Shown: positions 54,110-61,807 of the stretch, piece by piece | How positions within the stretch are numbered: position 1 is the stretch's first letter | Layout of the letters: each line of letters begins with the position of its first letter | DNA from: Thalassovita sp. | GTDB lineage: Bacteria; Pseudomonadota; Alphaproteobacteria; Rhodobacterales; Rhodobacteraceae | Direction of reading: 5' to 3' | Length of the DNA stretch: 64,000 bases | NCBI RefSeq assembly: GCF_963691685.1 | Contig: NZ_OY829290.1 | Location: 2,170,001-2,234,000, forward strand | Notes under the pieces: model-generated | Databases searched by the model: none | Told to the model about the DNA's origin: nothing | Seen by the model: only the letters and a program-made list of their open reading frames with translations | Position numbers and translations under genes: made by a program

Positions 54110-54856
54110 TCACGCCGGGTCGGGTTCTGATTGGGCTTGAAACCACTGCCACGCATCTTCGGCGATCCTGGGGCCTTTGTCATAGAACCAATGACCGTGC
54201 TCCGCGATCAGGTGCAATTCCGTGCGATGACCTGCGCGAGCATAGCGTTTGCCTGCCTCCTGCGCGGAGGTGACGCTGAAAATCTGGTCCCGATCCCCGA
54301 GGTATAGGCGCAGCGGTGGCGCCGCAGCGGCATCGCGGATTGAGGAGGCCTGAGGGAAGCCCCCGTGGGTGGCCACCGCGCGCCAGGGGCCGTTGATCTG
54401 GTTGGCCAGCGTCAGCGCGACCTGTCCGCCTTGCGAATGGCCAAAGAGGTAGATCTGATCGGGATCAACCTCTCGCGTCTGGCTGATCTGGGCAACCATC
54501 TGTTGCAGCGTGTCGTGCTGCAGATCAGAGAGAAATCCCTGCGGATCACGTGTATCGGGTGACACGAGGATAACATCGTGCCGCTGCGCCGTATCCAGCC
54601 ACATATCCACCACAGACAGCGGCGATCGCCCCGCGCCGGCGAACAGGATCACCAGCGGCGCGGGCGTCGTGCCCTCGGGCAGGTAGGCCTGCCAATGAAT
54701 CGCACCGGTCCTGCCAGGTTGGCTGGCTGCTATGACTTCACTGCTGGGGGTGTAATCCTGGGTGCGCTGCTGCGCTTGGTGTAACAGCCAAGGCATGCGT
54801 CGTGTGCGCGTGATGAATGTATTGGGTGCGGTGACGGTTTGCGCCATGGGCTGCAA
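54110..54856 (-). CDS. Alpha/beta hydrolase (probable 3' part of a frameshifted gene)
   Basis: 248 residues from a TTG at 54856 that has no ribosome-binding site. LVILFAGAGRSPLSV (oxyanion region), the nucleophile elbow GHSQGGQVAL, LYLGDRDQIFS (acid) and LIAEHGHWF (histidine) give a complete catalytic triad of the esterase/dienelactone-hydrolase type. Its frame continues upstream without a start until the G6 run at 54873-54878, after which a signal-bearing frame at 54730-55059 joins in phase if one base is added. Either a sequencing or real frameshift, or a separate gene. Confidence 0.75.
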   Translation of the reverse strand: MQPMAQTVTAPNTFITRTRRMPWLLHQAQQRTQDYTPSSEVIAASQPGRTGAIHWQAYLPEGTTPAPLVILFAGAGRSPLSVVDMWLDTAQRHDVILVSPDTRDPQGFLSDLQHDTLQQMVAQISQTREVDPDQIYLFGHSQGGQVALTLANQINGPWRAVATHGGFPQASSIRDAAAAPPLRLYLGDRDQIFSVTSAQEAGKRYARAGHRTELHLIAEHGHWFYDKGPRIAEDAWQWFQAQSEPDPA

Positions 54857-55059
54857 AACAAGCTGCGCGTTGGGGGGATATCCTGCTGCACAGCGTCAGG
54901 ATCTGTCGCTGTAGCCCAGTTGAGTTTCAGCTGCTTCAGCAAGCTCAAAGACGCCAGTTTGTCGCCGAGCTGCGGCCCAGCGAGCGTCAGACCGGTTGCG
55001 AAGACATAGACAAACACACAGGCCACCAACCCGCAGACCACACCAGAATAAAACCGCAT
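54730..55059 (-). CDS. Short membrane-anchored reading frame (possible 5' part of the hydrolase gene)
   Basis: ATG at 55059 with an AGGGA site before it. Residues 4-26 form a signal anchor (VVCGLVACVFVYVFATGLTL), then a hydrophilic stretch to DAVQQDIPP at the C6 run. Beyond that point the frame has unusual Cys/Arg/His content and overlaps the hydrolase, so it is probably not coding past there. Confidence 0.4.
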   Translation of the reverse strand: MRFYSGVVCGLVACVFVYVFATGLTLAGPQLGDKLASLSLLKQLKLNWATATDPDAVQQDIPPTRSLFCSPWRKPSPHPIHSSRAHDACLGCYTKRSSAPRITPPAVKS

Positions 55060-55171
55060 AATATCCCTGCCCAAAGTCCCTTTTGCTGTCGAATGCACAC
55101 AGCCTATGGGGGTATTCGGGCGGAAAATATGACGCGGTTTTGCCTGTGCGGTGTCGCTGGAGCTCCTGTGT

Positions 55172-56335
55172 TTAGGGGGTGTGCGGCAGGGTTGCCAGAA
55201 AGGCCTTCACCCGCGGGGCCACCCAATCCTGCAGGGCCGGTGCGCCATGTGCGATTTTGTGGCCGACCTTTTCCAGGAACATCTCATAGGTGACGTTGTA
55301 ATCCACCCAGGAGCCGCCTGAAGAGGCCAGGTTCTGGTTCGGGGCCTGAAACCGGTCGAGCGATTTGGCAAAGACGGCGTCGGGGCTTTCATTGGCTTCA
55401 AACTCCTGCCAGATCGCCAGCATCTCGGCGCCTTGGGCAGCGGGCAACCGGCCAAAGAGTTTTTGAGCCGCTTCCAGCTCCTCCGCCTCTTTGGCGGCAA
55501 CGTCGTAATCGCCAAAAATAGGCGCATCCCCGGCGTCGATTTCCACCAGGTCATGTAGTAGCAGCATGGTGATCACCCGGTCCAGATTGATCGCATGCGG
55601 CGCATGTTCGGCGAGGATAAGCGCGTAAAGCGCCAGGTGCCAGGAATGTTCGGCCGAGTTTTCAAACCGCGACCCGCCGGCGATCCGGGTGGCGCGGTAG
55701 ACGGGTTTCAGCCGGTCACATTCGTTCAGGAAATCAAGCTGTTGGCTCAGCTCCCCCGCAGGCAGCGCAGTGCCATCAAGGCGGGCGCGCACCTGGGCGA
55801 ACATGGTCGGCCAATCCTGATGCAGATCTTTGGCGCGCCCCTTGGCAAGGTTGCCCTCAACCACCTCAATATGGTCCGGCAGCGGCGCGGCGGGGTTGGT
55901 GGCCTGCAGCATCGGCTGCACGTGATCCATCCGTTTTGCACCCCGTGCGGCAGATGTTACAGCCGCCTCAAACTGATCCCAGAGTGCGCGCATCTCAGTG
56001 GATTGATCGGCAGGCAGCAGACCAAACAACCGATCTGCGGCAGCAGCTTCGGCCAGTGCAACGGCGTCGGCATCATGATCCAGATGGATCGGATGATCGC
56101 CCGCATCGATTTCCACCAGATCATGCAGCAGGATCATTTTGATTGCGTCAAATCGATCTTCGGCACGCGCCAGTTCGGGGATATCCATGATCAGCGCATA
56201 AAGGGCGACGTGCCAGCTGTGTTCGGCCGAGTTTTCGGGCCGGGACAGGTCCTGCAGCGCCGATTGGCGGTCTACCTGTTTCAATTTGCAGGCCTCGGTC
56301 AGGAAGGCCATCTGCGCATCAAGTCTTGGGGTCAT
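55172..56335 (-). CDS. Tandem-duplicated HD-domain hydrolase (YfbR-like)
   Basis: 387 residues, about twice the usual length of YfbR-type 5'-nucleotidases. Two homologous halves: the first (about 1-190) with PENSAEHSWHVALYAL and MILLHDLVEIDAGDHP, the second (about 200-387) with FENSAEHSWHLALYAL and MLLLHDLVEIDAGDAP. Both keep the metal-binding His and HD residues, so both sites may be active. The family dephosphorylates nucleoside monophosphates; the substrate here is inferred only. It overlaps the next membrane gene by 17 bases. Confidence 0.88.
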   Translation of the reverse strand: MTPRLDAQMAFLTEACKLKQVDRQSALQDLSRPENSAEHSWHVALYALIMDIPELARAEDRFDAIKMILLHDLVEIDAGDHPIHLDHDADAVALAEAAAADRLFGLLPADQSTEMRALWDQFEAAVTSAARGAKRMDHVQPMLQATNPAAPLPDHIEVVEGNLAKGRAKDLHQDWPTMFAQVRARLDGTALPAGELSQQLDFLNECDRLKPVYRATRIAGGSRFENSAEHSWHLALYALILAEHAPHAINLDRVITMLLLHDLVEIDAGDAPIFGDYDVAAKEAEELEAAQKLFGRLPAAQGAEMLAIWQEFEANESPDAVFAKSLDRFQAPNQNLASSGGSWVDYNVTYEMFLEKVGHKIAHGAPALQDWVAPRVKAFLATLPHTP

Positions 56336-56786
56336 GTCGCGGTTTTATCCATTGCGGGAGGTAAGCCGCACTCATGGCCAGCAAAGTGCCCACAGGTGCG
56401 AGGAGGAAGAGGGTGAAGAGCCCGTCTGTGCCTTTGCGATCGCAGTCATGCTGGCCGCTGATCGGCAGCAACAGGATGAGGGCGAGGGCCACGAAGAGCA
56501 GATAGGCGATCAGCAGCGGGCGGCGGGGCCGTCCAAGCCAGTAGGTGGCAAAGACCAGACCGGGGGCGAAGTGCAAGAGGAACAGGTAGGGATCGCCGAA
56601 GGGTGGCGTCAGGGTTTCCAGGAGAACCGGCATCAATTCGCCCGGGGCCAGCAGTGACGGCATGGGCGGTCGGATGCCATCTGCATAGGCGAAACAGTGG
56701 AACCAGTCGCGTTCCCCCAGCGCCAGCAAGAATGACAGGCCAAAGCCGGTGATCAGGCAAAGAAAAAGGGCCGTTGCGGCCCTCAT
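56319..56786 (-). CDS. Small integral membrane protein of unknown function
   Basis: 155 residues with about four transmembrane segments (3-22, 63-85, 90-110, 125-145). The loop after the first segment, GERDWFHCFAYADGIRPPMP, and another with SGQHDCDRKGTDG hold two cysteines. No family recognised. It overlaps its upstream and downstream neighbours (4 and 17 bases), so it is part of the 55172-57678 unit. Confidence 0.75.
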   Translation of the reverse strand: MRAATALFLCLITGFGLSFLLALGERDWFHCFAYADGIRPPMPSLLAPGELMPVLLETLTPPFGDPYLFLLHFAPGLVFATYWLGRPRRPLLIAYLLFVALALILLLPISGQHDCDRKGTDGLFTLFLLAPVGTLLAMSAAYLPQWIKPRHDPKT

Positions 56787-57022
56787 CCTTTTTGCGCCTT
56801 CTGGCTGGCAAGATAGTCTTTCAACTTGTCCTGCAGGAAGCTGCGCGCGCGTTTTTCCGCCAGCCGCACCCGCACGGCCGCCATATAGGCCTCTTGCGTG
56901 GTTTGGGATGAGGCGCCCAGTTGTTTGGCCACCTCATCAATCAGACGCTCATCACCGGTGGCCTCAGCCGCCTCGATGGTGTCTTTGGCCAGCGCGTCAG
57001 CCAGATCCTCGGTCACGCCCAT
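56783..57022 (-). CDS. Small soluble helical protein of unknown function
   Basis: 79 residues, acidic start and basic end, strongly helical (TEDLADALAKDTIEAAEATG; KRARSFLQDKLKDYLASQKA). No domain recognised. ATGA overlap with the following gene and one base with the preceding hydrolase suggest real translation in the same operon. Confidence 0.75.
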   Translation of the reverse strand: MGVTEDLADALAKDTIEAAEATGDERLIDEVAKQLGASSQTTQEAYMAAVRVRLAEKRARSFLQDKLKDYLASQKAQKG

Positions 57023-57678
57023 TAGCGGGTGTTCTCAGTCAGGCGGCGTTTCACATAGTCGGAAACCGACCCAACCATCGTGTCCATGTGCTCGGGCTTT
57101 TCAAAGAAGTGGCCCGCACCGTCGATCTGTTCATGGGTGATGGTGATGCCTTTCTGTTCATGCAGCTTGCTGACCAGCGTTTCGGTGTCCGAGGGCGGCG
57201 CGACGCGGTCGGCGCTGCCGTTGATGATCAGACCCGAGGAGGGGCAGGGTGCCAGGAACGAGAAGTCATACATGTTGGCCGGCGGCGCCACCGAGATGAA
57301 GCCGGTGATTTCCGGGCGGCGCATCAGCAGCTGCATGCCGATCCAGGCACCAAAGCTGAAGCCTGCGACCCAGCAATGTTTCGAGTTCGAGTTCATCGAC
57401 TGCAGGTAATCCAGCGCCGAGGCGGCATCAGACAATTCGCCCACACCCTGATCATATTCACCCTGACTGCGGCCAACCCCACGGAAGTTGAAGCGCAAAA
57501 CGGTGAAGCCCATGTTGTAAAAGGCGTAGTGCAGGTTATAGACAACTTTGTTGTTCATGGTCCCGCCGAATTGCGGGTGCGGATGCAGGATGATGGCGAT
57601 GGGTGCGTCGCGGTCTTTCTGCGGGTGATAACGGCCTTCTAGGCGGCCTTCCGGACCGGGAAAAATGACCTCGGGCAT
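57022..57678 (-). CDS. Alpha/beta hydrolase (CocE/DUF4380-like small serine hydrolase)
   Basis: 218 residues from the ATG at 57678, preceded by AAAGGAGACAGG. LHPHPQFGGTMNNKVV (oxyanion-hole HPHP), the nucleophile elbow AGFSFGAWIG, INGSADRVAPP (acid) and IDGAGHFFEKPEHM (histidine) are the triad elements. The class is widespread in alphaproteobacteria; substrate unknown. First gene of the minus-strand unit, divergent from iscR, so both may share the iron-controlled region. Confidence 0.87.
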   Translation of the reverse strand: MPEVIFPGPEGRLEGRYHPQKDRDAPIAIILHPHPQFGGTMNNKVVYNLHYAFYNMGFTVLRFNFRGVGRSQGEYDQGVGELSDAASALDYLQSMNSNSKHCWVAGFSFGAWIGMQLLMRRPEITGFISVAPPANMYDFSFLAPCPSSGLIINGSADRVAPPSDTETLVSKLHEQKGITITHEQIDGAGHFFEKPEHMDTMVGSVSDYVKRRLTENTR

Positions 57679-57718
57679 GTGTCGCCTGTCTCCTTTACGT
57701 CTGTGCTGCGGGTTATTC

Positions 57719-57747
57719 TTGACGAATTCCCTCATACACTTTAGAAC
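57719..57747 (+). promoter_or_regulatory. Predicted promoter of iscR-suf operon
   Basis: TTGACG (57719-57724) and TAGAAC (57742-57747) with a 17-base spacer; the -10 lies within the Irr-type palindrome. Prediction only. Confidence 0.55.
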
Positions 57748-57756
57748 AATTCTAAA
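57740..57756 (+). promoter_or_regulatory. Irr box (iron control element) candidate
   Basis: TTTAGAA-CAA-TTCTAAA, a perfect 7-base inverted repeat with a 3-base centre, matching the known Irr-binding pattern of alphaproteobacteria. It overlaps the -10 of the predicted suf promoter and lies 84 bases before iscR. Confidence 0.75.
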
Positions 57757-57840
57757 CTACCGCCCCTTGCACCGGGCGGGTGCAAGCGAGATAAGCCCTG
57801 CAAGCCTTATCGTCAATCTTGTTCGCAAGGGAAGAGAGCT

Positions 57841-58302
57841 GTGAAATTAAGTACTAAAGGCCGTTATGCCATGGTAGCGCTTGCAGATATCGCTCTGCAG
57901 CCTGAAGGGGAATTGGTTTCCCTTGGTGAAATTTCAAAACGCCAGGATATTTCGCTGCCCTATTTGGAGCAGCTGTTTGTGAAACTGCGCCGTGCCGGGT
58001 TGGTCGAATCGGTGCGTGGACCGGGGGGCGGATACCGTCTGGCCAAGACCACCCATGAGATCCGTGTGGTGGATGTTCTGGCCGCGGTCGATGAGACCGT
58101 AGATGCCATGCACAAAGGGGCAGGGGCATCCGGTGCCCTGTCGGGATCTAAGGCGCAATCGGTGACCAATCGCCTGTGGCAGAGCTTGTCAGCGCATGTC
58201 TATGTCTTCCTGCATCAGGCGCGCCTGTCGGATGTGATCACCAATGGTCTGGCACCCTGTCCTGCGGTGCCAGATCTCTTTGCTGTGGTGGATGAAGAGT
58301 AA
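57841..58302 (+). CDS. iscR: Rrf2-family regulator of iron-sulfur assembly
   Basis: 153 residues, GTG start after GGGAAGAGAG. Winged helix-turn-helix with MKLSTKGRYAMVALADIAL and LPYLEQLFVKLRRAGLVESV, and the wing GPGGGYRLAK. The three cysteines that hold the 2Fe-2S cluster in E. coli IscR (about 92-106) are absent; the only cysteine is in LAPCPAVPDL near the C-terminus. Rhodobacter IscR is reported to bind a cluster with unusual ligands, which fits. First gene of the suf operon. Confidence 0.92.
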   Translation: MKLSTKGRYAMVALADIALQPEGELVSLGEISKRQDISLPYLEQLFVKLRRAGLVESVRGPGGGYRLAKTTHEIRVVDVLAAVDETVDAMHKGAGASGALSGSKAQSVTNRLWQSLSAHVYVFLHQARLSDVITNGLAPCPAVPDLFAVVDEE

Positions 58303-58308
58303 CCTGAG

Positions 58309-59352
58309 ATGAAACGCGTCTATCTGGACCATAATGCCACAACGCCCCTGCGGTCTGAGGCACGCGAGGCAATGATTGCGGCGATGGAGATCGCGGGCAA
58401 TCCTTCCTCGGTGCATTCCGAGGGGCGCGCCGCCAAATCGCTGGTGGAAAAGGCGCGGGCACAGGTGGCGTCGGCCCTTGGGGCGGATGGCGCGGATGTG
58501 GTCTTTACCTCCTCCGCAACAGAGGCGGCTGCGCTGTTTTGTGCGGCGCAAAAGCTGCAGGGCGCAGATGTCGAACATGACGCGGTGGGCGCTTGGATCG
58601 ATCCCAGCCTCAGCGTTGATGAAAACGGTCTGGTGACCGTCACCGATCCGGGCCACAGCACATTGCAGCTGGCCAATTCGGAAACCGGTGTGATCCAGAC
58701 CCTGCCGGAAGGGCTGGCGCTCAGCGATATGACGCAAGCCTTTGGCAAGCTGCCACTGGCCTTCAACTGGTCCGGCTGCACGGCCGCACTGATTTCGGCC
58801 CATAAGCTGGGCGGCCCCAAAGGCATTGGCGCGCTGGTGATCAAACGCGGCACCGATGTTGCGGCGCAATTGAAGGGTGGCGGTCAGGAAATGGGGCGTC
58901 GCGCCGGCACAGAAAACACCATCGGCATTGCCGGTTTTGGCGCCGCGGCTGAGGCTGCTGCGCGGGATCTGGCGGACGGTGCCTGGGATAAGGTGGCGCA
59001 GATCCGCGATCGCATGGAAGCCGCCATTGCAGAGGCCGCACCGGATACTATTTTTGTAGGGCAGCGTGCAAACCGCCTGACCAACACCAGCTGCTTTGCC
59101 ACCCCCGGCTGGAAGGGGGAAACACAGGTGATGCAAATGGATCTGGCGGGCTTTGCCATCAGCGCAGGATCCGCCTGCAGCTCGGGCAAGGTGCGCGCCA
59201 GCAAGGTTTTGACCGCAATGGGCTATGGCGAAGATGTGGCCAGCTCTGCCATCCGGGTTTCCCTGGGGTTGGAGACGGCTGAAGAGGATGTGATGCGCTT
59301 CGTGGACACGTGGCTGCAGAAACGAAAGAAATTCCACGCCCGCGCGGCGTGA
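58309..59352 (+). CDS. Cysteine desulfurase (IscS/NifS type)
   Basis: 347 residues, short for IscS. VYLDHNATTPLRSEAREAM at the start, the PLP-lysine in SAHKLGGPKGIGAL, GGQEMGRRAGTENT and the persulfide cysteine loop SAGSACSSGKV are present. The middle is compacted compared with IscS (the ATEAAALFCAAQKLQ segment is followed quickly by VEHDAV). It supplies sulfur from cysteine. Starts 6 bases after iscR. Confidence 0.92.
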   Translation: MKRVYLDHNATTPLRSEAREAMIAAMEIAGNPSSVHSEGRAAKSLVEKARAQVASALGADGADVVFTSSATEAAALFCAAQKLQGADVEHDAVGAWIDPSLSVDENGLVTVTDPGHSTLQLANSETGVIQTLPEGLALSDMTQAFGKLPLAFNWSGCTAALISAHKLGGPKGIGALVIKRGTDVAAQLKGGGQEMGRRAGTENTIGIAGFGAAAEAAARDLADGAWDKVAQIRDRMEAAIAEAAPDTIFVGQRANRLTNTSCFATPGWKGETQVMQMDLAGFAISAGSACSSGKVRASKVLTAMGYGEDVASSAIRVSLGLETAEEDVMRFVDTWLQKRKKFHARAA

Positions 59353-59378
59353 CGAAGGACGCGAACAGGAGAAGACAG

Positions 59379-60914
59379 ATGGCTGCTTTGGACAATCCCA
59401 CCGGGATGGATCAGGTGAAGGAAGGCGTTGACCAGGAAACGGTTGACGCTGTTCGCGAGGTCGGTGGCAAATATAAATACGGCTGGGAAACCGAGATCGA
59501 GATGGAATACGCCCCGAAAGGGCTGAACACCGATATCGTCAAGCTGATTTCCGACAAGAACGATGAGCCTGAGTGGATGACCGAATGGCGTCTGCAGGCG
59601 TTTGAGCGCTGGGGCAAAATGGAAGAGCCCAAATGGGCGATGGTGAACTACCCTGAGATCGATTTTCAGGATCAGTATTACTATGCCCGCCCCAAGAGCA
59701 TGGAAGAAAAGCCCAAGTCGCTGGACGAAGTGGACCCCAAGCTGCTGGAAACCTATTCCAAGCTGGGCATCCCGCTGAAGGAACAGATGATCCTTGCCGG
59801 TGTTGAAGGCGCTGAGGATGCGCCGGCTGAAGGTCGCAAAGTGGCAGTGGACGCGGTGTTTGACTCGGTCTCGGTTGGCACCACCTTCCAAGCGGAACTG
59901 GAAAAGGCTGGTGTGATTTTCTGCTCGATCTCCGAAGCGATCAAAAAGCACCCCGAGCTGGTCAAGAAATACCTCGGCACCGTGGTTCCAGTGACTGATA
60001 ACTTCTACGCCACGCTGAACTCGGCCGTGTTCTCGGATGGCTCGTTTGTTTACGTACCGCCGGGCGTGCGCTGCCCGATGGAACTGTCGACCTATTTCCG
60101 CATCAACGCAGAAAACACCGGTCAGTTCGAACGCACGCTGATCATCGCTGACAAAGGTTCCTACGTTTCCTACCTCGAAGGCTGTACCGCCCCGCAGCGG
60201 GACACTGCGCAGCTGCACGCCGCTGTGGTGGAAATCATCGTGGAAGAAGACGCTGAGGTGAAATACTCCACCGTTCAGAACTGGTTCCCCGGTGACGAAG
60301 AGGGCAAAGGCGGCATCTACAACTTCGTGACCAAACGTGCTGACTGCCGCGGTGACCGCTCCAAGGTGATGTGGACCCAGGTGGAAACGGGCTCGGCCGT
60401 GACCTGGAAATACCCGTCCTGCATCCTGCGCGGCGATGACAGCCAGGGCGAATTCTACTCGATCGCCATTGCCAACAACATGCAGCAGGCCGACACCGGC
60501 ACCAAAATGGTGCACCTGGGCAAGAACACCAAGTCGCGGATCGTGTCCAAAGGTATCTCGGCCGGTAAGGCACAGAACACCTACCGTGGTCTGGTCTCCA
60601 TGCACCCGAAAGCCAAAGAAGGCCGTAACTACACCCAGTGTGACAGCCTGCTGATCGGTGACAAATGTGGCGCCCACACGGTGCCGTACATTGAGGTCAA
60701 GAACAACTCGGCCCGGGTTGAACACGAAGCGACCACCTCCAAGGTGGATGACGAACAGCTGTTCTACTGCCGCCAGCGCGGCATGGACGAAGAAGAGGCT
60801 GTGGCGCTGGTTGTGAACGGCTTCTGTAAAGAGGTGCTGCAAGCCCTGCCGATGGAGTTTGCGATGGAAGCCCAGCAACTGGTCGCCATCTCGCTGGAAG
60901 GCTCTGTGGGGTAA
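59379..60914 (+). CDS. sufB: Fe-S cluster assembly scaffold SufB
   Basis: 511 residues from the ATG at 59379, preceded by CAGGAGAAG; an upstream in-frame start would overlap the desulfurase gene. The right-handed beta-helix core carries YVPPGVRCPMELSTYFRIN, FERTLIIADKGSYVSYLEGC, CILRGDDSQGEFYSIAIANN and CDSLLIGDKCGAHTVPY. It builds clusters with SufC and SufD. Gene of the operon next to the inserted small-protein block. Confidence 0.97.
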   Translation: MAALDNPTGMDQVKEGVDQETVDAVREVGGKYKYGWETEIEMEYAPKGLNTDIVKLISDKNDEPEWMTEWRLQAFERWGKMEEPKWAMVNYPEIDFQDQYYYARPKSMEEKPKSLDEVDPKLLETYSKLGIPLKEQMILAGVEGAEDAPAEGRKVAVDAVFDSVSVGTTFQAELEKAGVIFCSISEAIKKHPELVKKYLGTVVPVTDNFYATLNSAVFSDGSFVYVPPGVRCPMELSTYFRINAENTGQFERTLIIADKGSYVSYLEGCTAPQRDTAQLHAAVVEIIVEEDAEVKYSTVQNWFPGDEEGKGGIYNFVTKRADCRGDRSKVMWTQVETGSAVTWKYPSCILRGDDSQGEFYSIAIANNMQQADTGTKMVHLGKNTKSRIVSKGISAGKAQNTYRGLVSMHPKAKEGRNYTQCDSLLIGDKCGAHTVPYIEVKNNSARVEHEATTSKVDDEQLFYCRQRGMDEEEAVALVVNGFCKEVLQALPMEFAMEAQQLVAISLEGSVG

Positions 60915-60918
60915 GAAA

Positions 60919-61212
60919 GTGGCGGCCACGGCGGAGCAAATAGAGGTATTGGTTCGACATCATAACCATGTCGAATACAAACTAGCGAAGCGCGCCATCG
61001 TGTTTCTGCTGCCTTTGTTCGGCACCGTCGGAGCGGGCTTGCTCGGGACGTTAGGGCTGGACGTTATTGATCCATTTTCGTGGTTCATGGGCGTCATTGT
61101 CTCTATCGGCATTGGCTTTTGGGGAACTCGGCGGCTTCGGATGGCCAAGAAAGTGCATGCTGTCGAGATACAAGAAGCGATTGAGCGACTAAGAGCGGAG
61201 GCCGAAAAATGA
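60919..61212 (+). CDS. Small membrane protein in suf operon
   Basis: 97 residues from the GTG at 60919, four bases after the sufB stop. Two hydrophobic helices (about 26-46 and 55-73) with a charged, helical C-terminus (KVHAVEIQEAIERLRAEAEK). Its stop overlaps the next ATG (ATGA). Family not recognised. Its spacing shows it is part of the operon. Confidence 0.78.
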   Translation: MAATAEQIEVLVRHHNHVEYKLAKRAIVFLLPLFGTVGAGLLGTLGLDVIDPFSWFMGVIVSIGIGFWGTRRLRMAKKVHAVEIQEAIERLRAEAEK

Positions 61213-61382
61213 TTGCCCTGATCCCTGCCATGCTAACCGGCCTGTTCTGTGCTGTATTCGCCTTTGTTGCCAATGCGGTGCTGAGCATGACGGGCATGTG
61301 GGCGGGCATCGGCTTGGCCTTCATCTCGGGCTTCTGCGGGTCGATGTTTGCGCATTACGTGCTGCGTAAAGGTGGCAAATGA
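61209..61382 (+). CDS. 57-residue membrane protein in suf operon
   Basis: Short gene with ATG overlapping the stop before (ATGA) and its own stop overlapping the next start (ATGA). Two hydrophobic segments: LIPAMLTGLFCAVFAFVANA and WAGIGLAFISGFCGSMFA, then a basic end HYVLRKGGK. Both helices contain one cysteine. Too short for many gene finders; the double overlap is good evidence that it is real. No family recognised. Confidence 0.72.
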   Translation: MIALIPAMLTGLFCAVFAFVANAVLSMTGMWAGIGLAFISGFCGSMFAHYVLRKGGK

Positions 61383-61798
61383 CCGAAAAAGCCACGCAAC
61401 GTTCCTATGGGCTGTCGGCAGATCAGGACAATCGCGAATTTGCGGCGGTCTATCTGGCCCGGTTTGAGGCGCTCTATCAGGCGCCGATCACCTGGCGGCG
61501 GCCCGAGGGCAATGAGCGGGCGAAATACGTGGCACTGGCGCGGCATCTGGGCCGCAATGTGCTGGCGGTGGGGCAGTATGAACAGGACCATTGCCTGGTG
61601 CTGGACAGTGATTGGTCGGGGTTTCCCGATCCGGCGGAATTTCTGTTTCTGGCGGATCCGGACATCACCTCGTTCTTCCTGACCGCAAAGAAACCCAAGC
61701 CAACCGGCTTTCAGGCGGTGGGCTTTTTCGAAGACTGGCCGACGGCCAACTGGGGGCCGGACCCGGCCCGCGTAGCAACGACTGAGATCACGGACTGA
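61379..61798 (+). CDS. Soluble protein of unknown function in suf operon
   Basis: 139 residues, no signal or membrane segment. Notable parts: YLARFEALYQAPITWRRPEG, ALARHLGRNVLAVGQYEQDH and FFEDWPTANWGPDPARV. It contains a single cysteine (DHCLVLD). It follows the 57-residue gene with an ATGA overlap and precedes the YbjQ-family gene by 9 bases. Not recognised. Confidence 0.8.
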   Translation: MTEKATQRSYGLSADQDNREFAAVYLARFEALYQAPITWRRPEGNERAKYVALARHLGRNVLAVGQYEQDHCLVLDSDWSGFPDPAEFLFLADPDITSFFLTAKKPKPTGFQAVGFFEDWPTANWGPDPARVATTEITD

Positions 61799-61807
61799 GG
61801 AAAGAAC

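Noticed and set aside
59223..60929. 568-codon open frame antisense to sufB, longer than sufB itself
   Set aside because: Overlaps a certain gene along its whole length; His/Phe/Val-rich composition and no recognisable domain are typical of GC-rich shadow frames.
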